This document shows, piece after piece, positions 11,601-23,225 of a stretch of DNA of 64,000 bases; within the stretch, counting starts at the first letter, position 1; each line of letters starts with the position of its first letter. Both the position numbers and the translations under genes were made by a program. Source of the DNA: Maratus speciosus (lineage: Eukaryota; Arthropoda; Arachnida; Araneae; Salticidae); contig OZ010796.1 of assembly GCA_963932465.1 (NCBI GenBank), positions 78,377,292 to 78,441,291 on the forward strand. The letters are read 5' to 3'. The notes under the pieces are model-generated. The model saw nothing but the letters and a program-made list of their open reading frames with translations. It searched no databases and was not told the origin of the DNA.

Positions 11601-12534
11601 TATGTAAATTTTTTTGTCTAATATAGCGTTTAATACAACAATAGTTTTAACAAACTTATAACGATCCTTTCAAAATGTGTCTTTCAATTTAGTAATTTGC
11701 TTTACTTTTCTTCATTTAACCTAACTATAAATTTCAAAGTTCGCGTTTTCAGCATACTATGAATTCACGATTTCATTCAAAACATGTTCTGACATCAAAT
11801 GTATTATTATACTCTAAGTAGTATATATTATACTCTAAAAGTATTATCATACTCTATTATTTCCAAAAATTTGTTAAACTCATTCGCCAGTTTCTAACAA
11901 AGTGTTTTAAAAAAACTTATAACAATTCTTCCAAATTAAGTTAATCAGTTGCTTTTTAAAATTTGGAACTGGCTTGTGATTACTAAATACATGAGTTTGT
12001 CTTTCTTAATGAATTTTGTTCGGTAGCTCGCACTTTCTTCAGGATATGTTTAACCATGACCAAAGTTATGTTCGAACATGTTTAACCATGTTCGGATATG
12101 CTCAAAGATAGTTCGAGTATATTTAATCATGCTCAAAGTTAGTTGGGATATATTTAACAATGTTCGGATAGCTCAAAGTTTGTTCAAACATGTTTAACCA
12201 TGTTTGAATAGGTTCAAATATTGTCAGGATATATGTTTAATCGTGTTCAAAGTTATGTTCGAACATGTTTAATCATATTCTGAGATGGTTAACTATGCTT
12301 AAATTTATGTTTAACCATGGCCAGAGACATGCTCTGAAACATTCTTTTTCACTTGCATGAGAAAAGTATGTTATTTCAAAAATATTAACAGTTTAAGAAA
12401 AATAATGTTTTTTGCATGAACGTAAATTTAAGGGTAGTATCTATCTATATAAATGTTTAAGTAAAAGCATACATCCACGACTACGTGACTCTAAATATAT
12501 GAAAGTTAAATGTTTATGTATGGGTTCTTGTGTA

Positions 12535-12536
12535 AA

Positions 12537-12575
<39 letters not shown>

Positions 12576-12660
12576 ACATACGTATGTATGTATATGCATA
12601 TATGTATATGTATATATATGTATATTTATATATACATATATATACACATATGTATGTATA
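12535..12660. repeat. TA/TG microsatellite, right arm
   Basis: Mirror of 8715-8855, with a slightly different repeat number. Confidence 0.8.
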
Positions 12661-12669
12661 AAATTTATT

Positions 12670-13275
12670 AGTTTTAAAAATTATAGAAAGTTTACAAAGA
12701 TGATAAAAAGTTTTACAAAGTTTTAACAAATTAAAAAAAAGTTTAACAAAATTTAAAAAGTTTTAACAAAAAAGTTTTACAAAAAATATATAAAAAAAGT
12801 TTTAACAAAAGTTTATAAAAAAAGTTTTAACAGAATTTTTTTTTTAACAAAAGTAAAACAAAATGTTTTAACAAAGTAAAAAAGTTTTACAAAAAAGTTT
12901 TAACAAAAGTAAAAAAAAAGTTTTAAGAAAAAGTTTTAAGAAAAAAAAAGTTTTATAAAAAATGTTTTATAAAAAAGTTTTATAAAAAAAAGTTAAAACA
13001 AAAAAAGTTTTAACAAAAGTAAAAAAAAGTTTTAACAAAATTTTAAAAAAAAGTTTGTAAAAATTTTTTTTAACAAAAGTAAAAAAAAAGTTTTAACAAA
13101 ATTAAAAAAAATGTTTAACAACAAAAAGTTAAAAAGTTAAAAAAAGTTTTAACAAAAAAGTTAAAAAAGTTTAAACAAAAAAAAAGTTTAAAAAATTTTT
13201 AACAAAAAAAGTTAAAACCTTAAAAAAGAAAATTATAAATTAAAATTTTTACAAAAATTTTTAAAATAAAATAGT
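12670..13275. repeat. A-rich degenerate tandem array, right arm
   Basis: Inverted counterpart of 7985-8690, built from GTTTTAAC and runs of A. Unit number differs slightly between arms, as expected for slippage-prone sequence. Confidence 0.7.
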
Positions 13276-13639
13276 TTTAAATATGTTTTTTTAAATTCTG
13301 AAAGATTAAAAACTGTCAAAGTTATGAATGAACATGTTCGGATATGTTCAAATATAGTTCGGATTGTTTAAACATGCCCAAAGTTATGTTCGAATTTGTT
13401 TAATCATACTCTGAGATGGTTAACTATGCTTAAAGTTATGTTTAATTATGATTAGAGACATGTTCTGAAACATTCTTTTTTCGCTTGTATGAGAAAAGTA
13501 TGTTATTTCAAAATTATTAACAGTTAGTTTAAAAAAATAATGTCTTTTACATCAACGTAATATATATTTTTTTCCTAAAATACTATGATGCAGAAGGTAG
13601 GCGTAACTCTGTCTGCATTCCTAACATTCCACGACGCCC

Positions 13640-13970
13640 CCTGTCAATCAACTGGCGCCAGATTGTCTACAGGTATTGCCACAGGATGTCGTCATACCTG
13701 AAAGCTCGCTTCTGATTGGTTGTTAGCGGTCACGTGATCTGTTATCAGTGACCTTCATCTGCAGGTGTTAGACCCCGCGTACATCAGTTGTGTCTTGGAT
13801 ATAGTGGATGAAGGTCGTATGTTCCTTAGCTCTCGTTTACCGGACATTTAGCTTAGTGCTCTGCGGTACTTTATCGTACATTTTACGGCATAAAATTAAC
13901 TAAAGTTACCGTCGACTTTTCAGTTTCATGCTATTTTCAATGACTCTGCTTGCTTCAATCAACAAAAGGT
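13640..13970 (+). promoter_or_regulatory. Promoter-like module 1, right arm
   Basis: Mirror of 7294-7680: CTGTCAATCA at 13641-13650, ATTGG at 13714-13718, CACGTG at 13731-13736, and splice-donor GT at 13969-13970 in AAAAG|GTATGT. Confidence 0.4.
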
Positions 13971-16318
13971 ATGTATAATTATTTTGTCTTTTAAGTGTAA
14001 TGTTTGTCTAGTGTTTCTTAAAACAAAAAAGTTTTAACAAACTTATAACAATCCTTTCAAAATGTGTCTTTCAATTTATTTCTTTGCTTTATTAAACTGA
14101 ACTTAAAATTTCACATTCTACATTACTTAATTCAAAACATGTTCTATCATTCTCGATATTAAACTTGTGTTTCACAAGTTTTGCTTTCATTAGTTTTATC
14201 TGTGATTTCATTTAAAAATAAAACAATTGTTGAAAACATAAACTCGAAAAATATATTTTCAAACAATGTGATTTGTTTAACATATTATTTCTAACAACAA
14301 AACTAAAAATATGTCATTGAAGTTAGCCATTTACTTTTTTCTAAATTAAAACTGACTCAAAATTCATTGTTAAAAGCGATTTTTGTCACGTAGCAATCAG
14401 ATTTCTCTCACTCATATGTTTGATAATTTAGTTAAAGACATCTACTTTCAGAGTATTATCTAAAAGGTTTATTCTGTTTTCAAATAAACGTCTTTCTATT
14501 TCAAAGTATTTTAATAACAACATCTGTTAGTTTGTAAACAAAATGAATGAAAACTTTCGTTAAAAAGTTGTCTTTGGATTAAAGAACAACTTAAAAATAT
14601 CTATTTGTGTTTCAACCTTTTTAAGAAAATCAAGCGTTATTCTTTTGAAAACTTGAAAAATAAATACAATTTAATTTATGATAACATTAGTTTAATTTAA
14701 TGAGAGATATTTATTCATACAACTGAAACGGTTAATGAACGTTTAAAGCAAATCTTAGTTATGTTTGAAGCGAACTTTCTTTAACCCATTCGGAACCATG
14801 AGCGCATATGCACCCACGAAAGTACTTAAAACGTTTGAATTTGATATCAGTAAAAAAATAGAAGTAAAATTGATTGTATTTAATTACGTGATTTTTGTGA
14901 TTTACAAAGTTAATTGAAATAATTAATAAAAAGTAGTGCCAAACGAATAAAATTCATGAAAAAAAATGCTGGTTCTGAACAGGTTAAAAGCTGAGAAAAA
15001 GCAATAATAGCATTTTTTTCCTTTAGCAGACAATATCTGTTTATTTCATCAATTTTAGTAAAAACTCATTATAAAAAACTTAATACAGTCTCCAGAAAAT
15101 TAAAAAAAATAATTTCTGTTAATTGGAATCTTGATTTTTAATGTATAAAAAGGAAAAAAGATTTATATTTGAATCGAAACATACTCTTTTTATTTTAAAC
15201 TAAAATAAAAAAAGATTTATCTTCTATTCTTAATTGAACATCTTTGTTGAGATAAGAAACATGGTGATAGGAAATGTCTGAAAACTATTTTTTTCTTTTT
15301 GCTTAAAGCAATACATAGTTTTCATAGTTGAACGCTATGAGAGATTGCATCCCACAGGAGATGCTAAAAGATAAAACACCCCTTCTAAAACTCGCCAGAG
15401 CGGTGAGCGTTTCAAAAGTTGCTTGATAACAAACATTATCTACAATTGTTATTTCAACTAACGTGTGAAACTATGGACTGGCTTCCCATTCGTTTAAAGC
15501 TTCGCTAGTTTCAGCAAATCAAAGGGTCTAAAAGTGATGTCATTGAAAACAAAATAATATCACAACATTGTAAAACTTCATTCGGAAATCATTTGCGGAC
15601 TGTTATTTTCTATATTTTGCTAGCGTGTTTTCAAGACCGGGAATTCAATGAAGATTTTCAATTTTGAAGAAGTAAGTTTTTGTTTTGACATGTTGGAAAA
15701 TTTTGTTTAAAAAAAATCCACTACTAAAAGTTAATACTTAAAAGCTTCTTTAAATAGTTATTTTACTAGTTAAAAACATTTATCTAATTGCCTACATTGT
15801 TTTTTGTTAAAATATATTATCATTAACCTTTTTTGGTATAAGATTCAAACTATCAAAAGAACTTGTTCGTTCTATTTGAAAAGAGTTCAGTAGCTCGCGC
15901 ATTTAAAATTATTTCTCCAAATTAGTGGATAAGATTAAACTTAAGAAAATTCATAGCTTTCACATCAATTTACTGTTAACTTGAAAAAATATATTCCTTC
16001 ATTAGTAACTAATAATAAAATAAAATAAATAAATAAAGTACAAACCACTATTTCTAAAAAATAAAATAAAACTTTGCGTTATCTATCATTTAAATATCTT
16101 AGTTAAAAGCAGTAAAATACTAATTGATACAATACCGGCAAGAAACATCGTTGATGCGCAACCGTATGGTTACACACAGAATAACCTTTCACTATATATA
16201 TAGAAACCACTTGTCTCGTAGGAGACATGAGAGAAAACTAGCGATTACAACTACTTCGCATTCTTTTAGATAAAACACATAAGAAAATTCAAAAGCTTTC
16301 ACCTAAATTTCTGTTAAC

Positions 16319-16357
<39 letters not shown>

Positions 16358-17639
16358 CTTTCATTAGTAACTAATAAAAAAAAATATAAAGTTCATACCA
16401 CTTTTTCTAAATAACAAAACTTTACTTCCTTAGTCACTGAAAATGTCTTAGTTAAAAGATTAAAACTAACTTGCATTCTTATAAATAAAATATATATATC
16501 TCAAAATAAGTAGTTAAAAAAACTAATATAGAAAGCATATTCATATGATGAAACAACGGGTTGCAATAATGTGTCCTCTCCGAGCGAGATTTGATAATGA
16601 TCAAGTATTTCACCTGTTCAGAAAAAAAAATTCCGGGATGTACTCACTGTTAAAAATATTTTTGTAAAACAACAGAAACTTTCTGGCAGCAAAAAGTTGC
16701 CAGAAACTATTTGTTTTCAGAAAATATCTGTTAACGAAAGAATGCGTTATCAGACGACAGAAATACGTAGTCATACAGGCACTTCGTGTTGACAATTGAC
16801 GCTTTTCCCAACAGTCAAAATCTGTAGGTCGATTCCTGCTGGCGAGGGGGGGGGGGGGAGGTTCTATTTAACAGAAGAATCGCATATTATAGGTTAGGTA
16901 CACGGGAAATTTCTATTTACCGATCGATTTGTTTATATTAATAATAATAAATATTTATAGGAATTTCTACTCCAAACTTTTATAAAATTAATTTAAATAG
17001 CTTATTCGCAATAAAATATTTAAACAGTTGAATTTATATAGATTTTTAAATTAAGTACATTAAAGACTGAAAGAAGTGAAAGAAGGTATCTTAAACATCC
17101 CCCCCCCCCCCAGAATAATAAAAAAATATATATACGATATAAGGTAACTCCCCCCTCCCCCATAAAAATATTTATTAATAAAATAAATATATGTATTGAA
17201 TGTGATTTGTAATTAAAAGAACTTTAATATTTATTCATGCAATATTTTTGAAAACTGATTAGGTTAAATTAGTGACTTTGGTTAATTATGTAAATAATAT
17301 CCTGCCAATTTTTATAATTTTTTCGAATAGAAAGCTTTGTATATATAAATGTGTAAAAGTTGACAGCTATGAGCAAAGATGAGAAATGAAAAAGTCCTTC
17401 CGGCCAGTGCCGGGAGGAAGAGGTAGCTTTCATAATCCTTATTCAAAAAAAGCCAACTTATATCATGCAAACACACGACGCTCAATTTAGTGGAAACCGA
17501 ATATAGGAGATTCAATACTAATTTTTATCAATATAATGAATGAGAATTTCGCGAAATTAGTCAGCTTTATCCAAGCTGCTTTTCTTTAAAGTAATTTATA
17601 TTTGGCTGCCAAATTCGGCAATTTCTTAAAGTGCCTGTC

Positions 17640-19400
17640 ATTTTAAGACAACATGGTGGATGAGGCTAAGCAGTGAACTTGGTCGAGACCTTAGTAATTG
17701 CTATGCACATGCTCACTCACATCGGAATCGGTTAATATATAGGAGTGCTGTCGGAAGCAAAATATCAGATTTTTCAAAATGTCACCCACAATAGAAATTG
17801 AAACTGCTATATCTGAGCCATTTTTTAAGGTAAAGACAAACAAGAAATGCTCCTGAATCCTTATATCAAGATCAAATACTTAAGAAAGAAACCTTTTTCA
17901 ATTTCTAATTTTTTTGCACCTCACTTTAAATATATATATATATTTTAATTTAATGGCCGCCATTTTGAAACAAGATGGCTGATGAATCTGGCCAGCGAAC
18001 TTGGTCGAGGTGTTGATGTATACTATCCACATGCCTTCTTACATCGAAATAGGCGAATACGTGTGTTATCGCGTGACAAATACAAGATCGTTTCAAAATG
18101 TTAGCCATGCTAGAAATTCAAAGTGCTATAAATCAACCATTTTTTAAGATATCAACAAAAGAACAAATTTTCAGAAACAAAAACTGCTCCGGAATCTTTG
18201 TATCAAGGCCAAACACATAAAAAAAATCTTTTTCATTTTCCAATTTTTTAATACCTCATTTTGAATTTTAAATTTAATTTTTTTAAAATGGCAATCCTTT
18301 TGAAACAAGATGGCGAATGCAGCTGGCCAACGAACTCGGTCGAGACATTGGTATGTACTATGTACAGACCAAGTTACATCCAAATAGGTTCATAAATACG
18401 CCTGTTATCGCGTGACAAAAATCAGGTCGTTTTAAAATGTCAGCCACAAGAGAAATACAAAATGCTATTACTCAGCCATTTTTTTTTTAGATATAGACGA
18501 AAGAAAAACTGTTCCGGAATCTTTGTATTAAGGTCAAACACATACAAAAAAAATCTTTTTCATTTTCCAATTTTTTGGTATCTCATTTAAATTTTTTTAT
18601 TTTTTAATTTTTTTAAATGGCCGCCATTTTGAAACAAGATGGCGGATGAAGCTGGCCAACGAACACGGTCGAGATATTTGTATTTACTATGTACACACCA
18701 AGGTACATCCAAGTCAGTTCATAAATACGCCTGTTATTACGTGAGAAAAATCAGGACGTTTCAAAATGTCAGCCACGCTAGAAATTCAAAATGCTATAAC
18801 TCAGCCATTTCTTAAGATATAGACGAAACAAAAACTGCCCCCGAAACTTTTTATCAAGGTCAAACACATAAGAAGAAAATATTTTTTCAATTTTCAATTT
18901 TTGGTACCATATTTCAAATTTAAATTTTTCTTAAAAATTTAAATGGCCGCCATTTTTAAACAAGATGGCGGGTGAAGCTGGCCAACGAACCCGGTCGAGA
19001 CATTGGTATGTACTATGTATAAACGAAGTTACATCCAAATCGGTTCATAAATACGCCTTTTATCGCGTGACGAAATTCAGGACGTTTCAAAATGTCAGCC
19101 ACGCTAGAAATTCAAAATGCTATAACGCAGCCATTTTTTAAGATATAGACGAAACAAAAACTGCTCCGAAATCTTTGTATAAAGATCAAATACATAAGAA
19201 AAAAATATTTTTCCATTTTTAATTTTTTGGTACCACATTTCAAGTTTTAAATTTTTTAAAAAAATTTAAATGGCCGCCATTTTGAAACAAAACGGCGGAT
19301 GAAGCTGGCCAACGAACTCGGTCGAGACATTGGTATGTACTATGTACACACCGAATTACATCGAAATCGGTTCATAATTACGGGAGTTACAGTGTGACAT
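17640..19400. repeat. Array of about 327-bp tandem units with GCCGCCAT/AAGATGGCGG motifs
   Basis: Five to six diverged units inside the CACTG element. The recurring landmark AAGATGGCGG or a variant occurs near 17973, 18308, 18637, 18962 and 19290, with a more diverged unit near 17648. Most units hold an inverted pair, GGCCGCCATTTTG and CAAGATGGCGG, separated by a few bases; both match the YY1/Pho binding consensus. Units also share a block reading CTCGGTCGAGACATTGGTAT. Confidence 0.8.
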
Positions 19401-19405
19401 AGGTC

Positions 19406-19409
<4 letters not shown>

Positions 19410-19439
<30 letters not shown>

Positions 19440-20640
19440 ATTTTGAACGGAGGGTGGTTTCGGGGTCTGGGGGTCATGATCGATGAAAATATACCAAAAT
19501 TTTTTGAAATCGCTTTCCTCCGAACGGCTGCAATAGGTAGATTTTTTGTAAAGAAAGCTACCTAAAAGAAGAGCCACTAAAATCTATATAAACATCACCA
19601 TAAAAAAAATATTTCATTTCAGCTAAAGTGATAAAATGAGTTTTCATCCTTCTTAACAATTTACAATGTTTTTCCGTATAAAGTAAATGATCATCAACTA
19701 AATAAGAAAAAATATTACAATATAATTTAAATTAAAATGTTAAACAAAATTAAATTTGCTGATTCTATAAAATGAATGGTTAAAGCTTAAATAGGAATTA
19801 TTTTCAAAATAATTCACACAGTTGTAGCTCAAAATTTATTTCATTAAATGGAGTGAATAAAATTTACAAATTTTAACTTAACCACTACAGGTAACTCTAA
19901 GATTGTACTAAAAAAAAAAGTTTCTTCAGAATCAACATATGGAACGATTAAACAAAATATCAACCACTCCATTTTAAACTACATGGTAAATAGTAGGAAA
20001 TGTGATAAATTTAAACAATAAAAATATATGAACAGCGTCAGATCTAATAAATATTATTCTGGTTAATGTTAAACAAAAATATCAGTTATCTATAACTATA
20101 ATAATTAATGCAGCTACTCCGTGTTTATTATTAAAACTATCACTCCAAAATAATCACGTATGTCAATTGATGACAAAATTAATTTAAAATCTCAATCAAA
20201 ATTTCTGGAACTATTACATATGAAGTAAAATTAAACTCTTAGTCATAAAAAAGTTAAATATAATAAGTAATCATTCTACAGCTATGTAAAAATTCAAGAT
20301 TTGTAAACTAATCATAAACTTAAGATTATTTATTTAACTTAAAATAAACAACCGATCAAAAAATAATCTCCAGCTATTAACAGAATTAGATCAACTAAGT
20401 TACTAATGTGCATAAATAAATGAAGTATAAAATAATACTAATAATTTAAGTAAATCATACATTATAAAATAATAATAATAATAATAAATAGTATTGCTTA
20501 ATTAAGATTTTTAGCAAATCGGAAGTATTTTTCATACATATTGTTACGTTTCGGAAAAACATTGTTGCATATTTAAAAGAAGGGTGAAAACATACCTTTT
20601 GCTATGTTTGTTTTCTAGTATTCGAACTGTAAATCCTAAT
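19410..20640. other. AT-rich non-coding part of the CACTG element
   Basis: Includes an (AT)n tract at 19409-19436 and very AT-rich sequence with no gene recognised. Confidence 0.5.
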
Positions 20641-21159
20641 CATTGAAGAAAGCGGTTCTGATGTCAAAGGTGTGTGTTGCTGTTCCAATTGTGAAAGTAA
20701 TTCTTAATTTTCTGTTAAAAATTCTTTATATATTATTCTTTTTCAATTAGATGAACTGCTTTATTGAAAGAACTGCCATTTTCAACAGTACACAAGAGAC
20801 ATGACGCTCAAATATTTCAAGTTAAAAGAGACGTCTGTCTTAGCGTGGGGTGGGATAACCAATGCTTATTGGTCATTCTAAATGACCTTCTAGACGTCAT
20901 AGGGGGTGACCTCCCGTTTTTCTGTTATCCAACATATTATCCTGTCGCAGTGGAAACTGATGGCAAAGAAAACAGAATTTTTTGTTGTTTAACATGAAAA
21001 TAAGCGATATGAGGATGGAATGGCATAAGAAGACTGTTAACGTAATTGTTACTGTCGGAATTCGAAGATTTTTTTCTGTTGTTTTAAGATTTTTTTTTTT
21101 ACAGTGCTGATACAATCTATTTTCTTGAAAGGGAGTGTGTTGCAGTGTATGGGTTCAAA

Positions 21160-21600
21160 ACGTGTAATTCTAAAGGTATGTTTTCTTTACAAAACCGTAA
21201 TGGAATTTGTGTATATGATTCTTTGGATACTCAGAGAAATCGAATAAGCTTGCATGATGTTCCATATCATCTAAAACATTCTTAGTGTGTATATGGTAAC
21301 ACAACGAGTTCGTGTCGTTGAAAAGTAGCTTTGAATCATCATTATACTCTTTCTAATAAAATCATAATGAAATTTATACATTGAAAGCTTAGACAATTCT
21401 AAGATTGTAAATCCAACATAAATCGGTCGATTCAAAAGTATGTTATATTTTTAAGCCTTTCCACAGCACTTAGGTCTTCATCTTATGTTAAATATGCTTT
21501 AAACTAGGTGAAGTCATTAATTTTCAACTCTTTTTCAGTGTTGCAAAGCACAATATTTCTCCTTATTCCAAAAACAGTTGTTCATTAATTTAAAAAAGTT
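21160..21600 (-). pseudogene. Decayed Polinton DNA polymerase B fragment, right arm
   Basis: Inverted counterpart of the relic at 4108-4540, with the same stops and frameshifts apart from a few substitutions. The shared lesions show that the polymerase was already broken before, or was homogenised after, formation of the palindrome. The CACTG element at 16645-21106 is inserted just beyond its inner end. Confidence 0.7.
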
Positions 21601-22179
21601 CTTTTCTTAGTTTAAAAAAAAAAAAAAACCGTTTTCGCATTCAGCATATATTTCAGTTAACAATCATCCTTGACAATAATTAAACAAAAACATTATTGTT
21701 AAAAACTAATTCGCGTTCTTTTGATTAGTAAAAATAATTTATATTCTTTTAAATAATAATTAACTGAAAATAAATGTAAAGTTGTTTATTAAAAGCTTTA
21801 TTTGAGAAAAAACTTGTTTCGGAAATTAACAAATGACTGAAAGAAAAATTAACTAATTTATTAAAAAGTTTTATTACCAAATAACTTACTGAAAAAAAAA
21901 AACATGTTCGGAAATTAACAAATAACTAAATGAAAATTAACTAATTTATTTAAAACTTTATTACAATGACTAAATGAAAAACATGTTTTGAAAATTAACA
22001 AATGACTAAAAATTATAACTTATTTCGTTAAAACTTAAAAAAAAAAAATCTATTAACCTTTTTTATTCAGTTTAAAATAGGATGATGTCATCACAGGTGA
22101 GTTGAAAATCCTCTCAAGTGAGGGCGTTCGTGTTCATGTCCTCCGGTGAAAGCGATGGTGCTGCCACCTAGGTTCGACT

Positions 22180-22295
22180 CTCGACCAATCAGAAGCCAGC
22201 TTTTATCTAGATGAAACCGGTTGTTGCACGCTTCTTCGTTCATTAGCCCGGTGGATGTCACAGAGGTAGGACGTGTCTCGACGCTGCTCCGTGGT
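22180..22295 (+). promoter_or_regulatory. Terminal CCAAT/splice-donor module, right arm
   Basis: CCAAT box at 22185-22189, then about 100 bp, then a strong donor GTG|GTAAGTA with GT at 22294-22295, reading toward the right terminus. Mirror of the left-arm terminal module. Confidence 0.35.
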
Positions 22296-22846
22296 AAGTA
22301 TTTTTTTAATTGCATGCGATCTTTCCTAATGACCTCATCCTTCCTAATCATTCCTTTGTTCTACCTTCCTGTTACAACAGAGTTTCCTTCATTAATCATC
22401 CTCATTAACATTTTCCTTTGTTCTAATCCCTCTCTTACAGTAGACTTTTACTGATTCATGAACGTTATCCTTTGTTCTAACCCCTCTCTTACAGTACACT
22501 TTTCATCATCGCTTCTTTGTTTTAACCCCTCTACTATAGCATGACGCGCGGGCGCCTATCTGTCTCGACTCCGCCCACCTGTCCATCACTTTCTTATCTC
22601 CCCTAACCTGTCAATCACTCAACTCCGCCCACATGTCAATCATCTTTGGCCACACTCTCCACCCTAACGCATGACGCCTGGTGGAGTAGAACCGGCTTTT
22701 TCCTTCTACTTTTATTAAACCAAAATATATTGATTACGATAATACATTGATAATAAAATACATTGATAATGAATCCATGGACCAAATTGAGTTAGTATTA
22801 TAAAAAAAAATGTGCTGGGATAAACTCGGACAATCAATTAATAGTA

Positions 22847-23223
22847 AAGCCGCTATCAGATTCACCGACTTTTCGAGCAACCAACTTTACAGCCGATTTT
22901 AACCCCAACTTTTTCCAGTTGAAAGGGAGAAAAAGGTTACAATTGTCTTTGCTAAAGTTGGAGGAGAACCAGTACTACTAGTACCAGCCGTCAATATTTA
23001 TCGCATTTTCGTATCAATCGCTTATCTCTGATTCGCTGAAATGTTGAAAGGTGGGAGGAAAAGATGATGCTAGGACAGACTTTTTTGAGATGCGGATAAA
23101 AAGTTGGGGATATTGCTGTTTGCTATCACACTGGGTGTCGAGACAACATTTCCCGAAAAGTTGGAGGAAATCAAGAGTTGGCTCAAAAATTGCTCGAAAA
23201 GTTGGTGAATCTGATAGCGGCTT
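22847..23223. mobile_element. MITE with AAGCCGCTATCAGATTCACC ends, copy 1
   Basis: A 377-bp element with inverted ends of about 34 bp, flanked by TA at 22845-22846 and 23224-23225. A second copy lies at 55831-56217. TA duplication suggests a Tc1-mariner-type origin. Short open frames overlap on both strands but are shared only because the copies are homologous. Confidence 0.75.
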
Positions 23224-23225
23224 TA

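Larger units (their letters stand above)
16645..21106. mobile_element. CACTG-ended DNA element inserted in right arm only
   Basis: A 4,462-bp insertion, absent from the corresponding left-arm site (around 4597). It begins CACTGTTAAAAATATTTT and ends in the inverse of CACTGTAAAAA. A second conserved block, AAAACAACAGAAA, follows about 20 bp inside both ends. It is flanked by a 2-bp duplication, CT (16643-16644 and 21107-21108), confirmed by comparison with the empty site. CACTA/CACTG ends with 2-3 bp duplications fit the CACTA (EnSpm) superfamily. No transposase frame is visible, so it is non-autonomous. It contains a satellite-like array of about 327-bp units. Confidence 0.75.
2998..22710. 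mobile_element. Giant palindromic Polinton/Maverick-like element
   Basis: A 19,713-bp element whose left and right halves are inverted copies of each other. Termini read AGTAGAAGGAAAAACC on both strands and it is flanked by the 6-bp direct repeat TTTATT (2992-2997 and 22711-22716). 5'-AG ends and 6-bp duplications are the established signature of Polintons. The arms meet at a 129-bp spacer. The right arm is longer only because a 4.46-kb CACTG element sits in it. Each arm contains a decayed family-B DNA polymerase fragment but no recognisable integrase, ATPase, protease or capsid gene, so the element looks non-autonomous. Whether it moved as a palindrome or became one in place cannot be decided from sequence alone. 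Confidence 0.8.
10755..22710. repeat. Right arm of the giant inverted repeat
   Basis: Inverted copy of 2998-10625. Without the insertion at 16645-21106 and its duplicated dinucleotide it is about 7.49 kb. Much of the length difference from the left arm appears to lie in microsatellites and homopolymers. Base differences between the arms are scattered and few, so the duplication is not extremely old or the arms have been homogenised. Confidence 0.85.

Noticed and set aside
2998..22710. Pure assembly artefact (mirrored contig)
   Set aside because: Arms differ by a 4.46-kb insertion, microsatellite lengths and scattered bases, and have matching 6-bp flanks; an artefact is not excluded but is unlikely.
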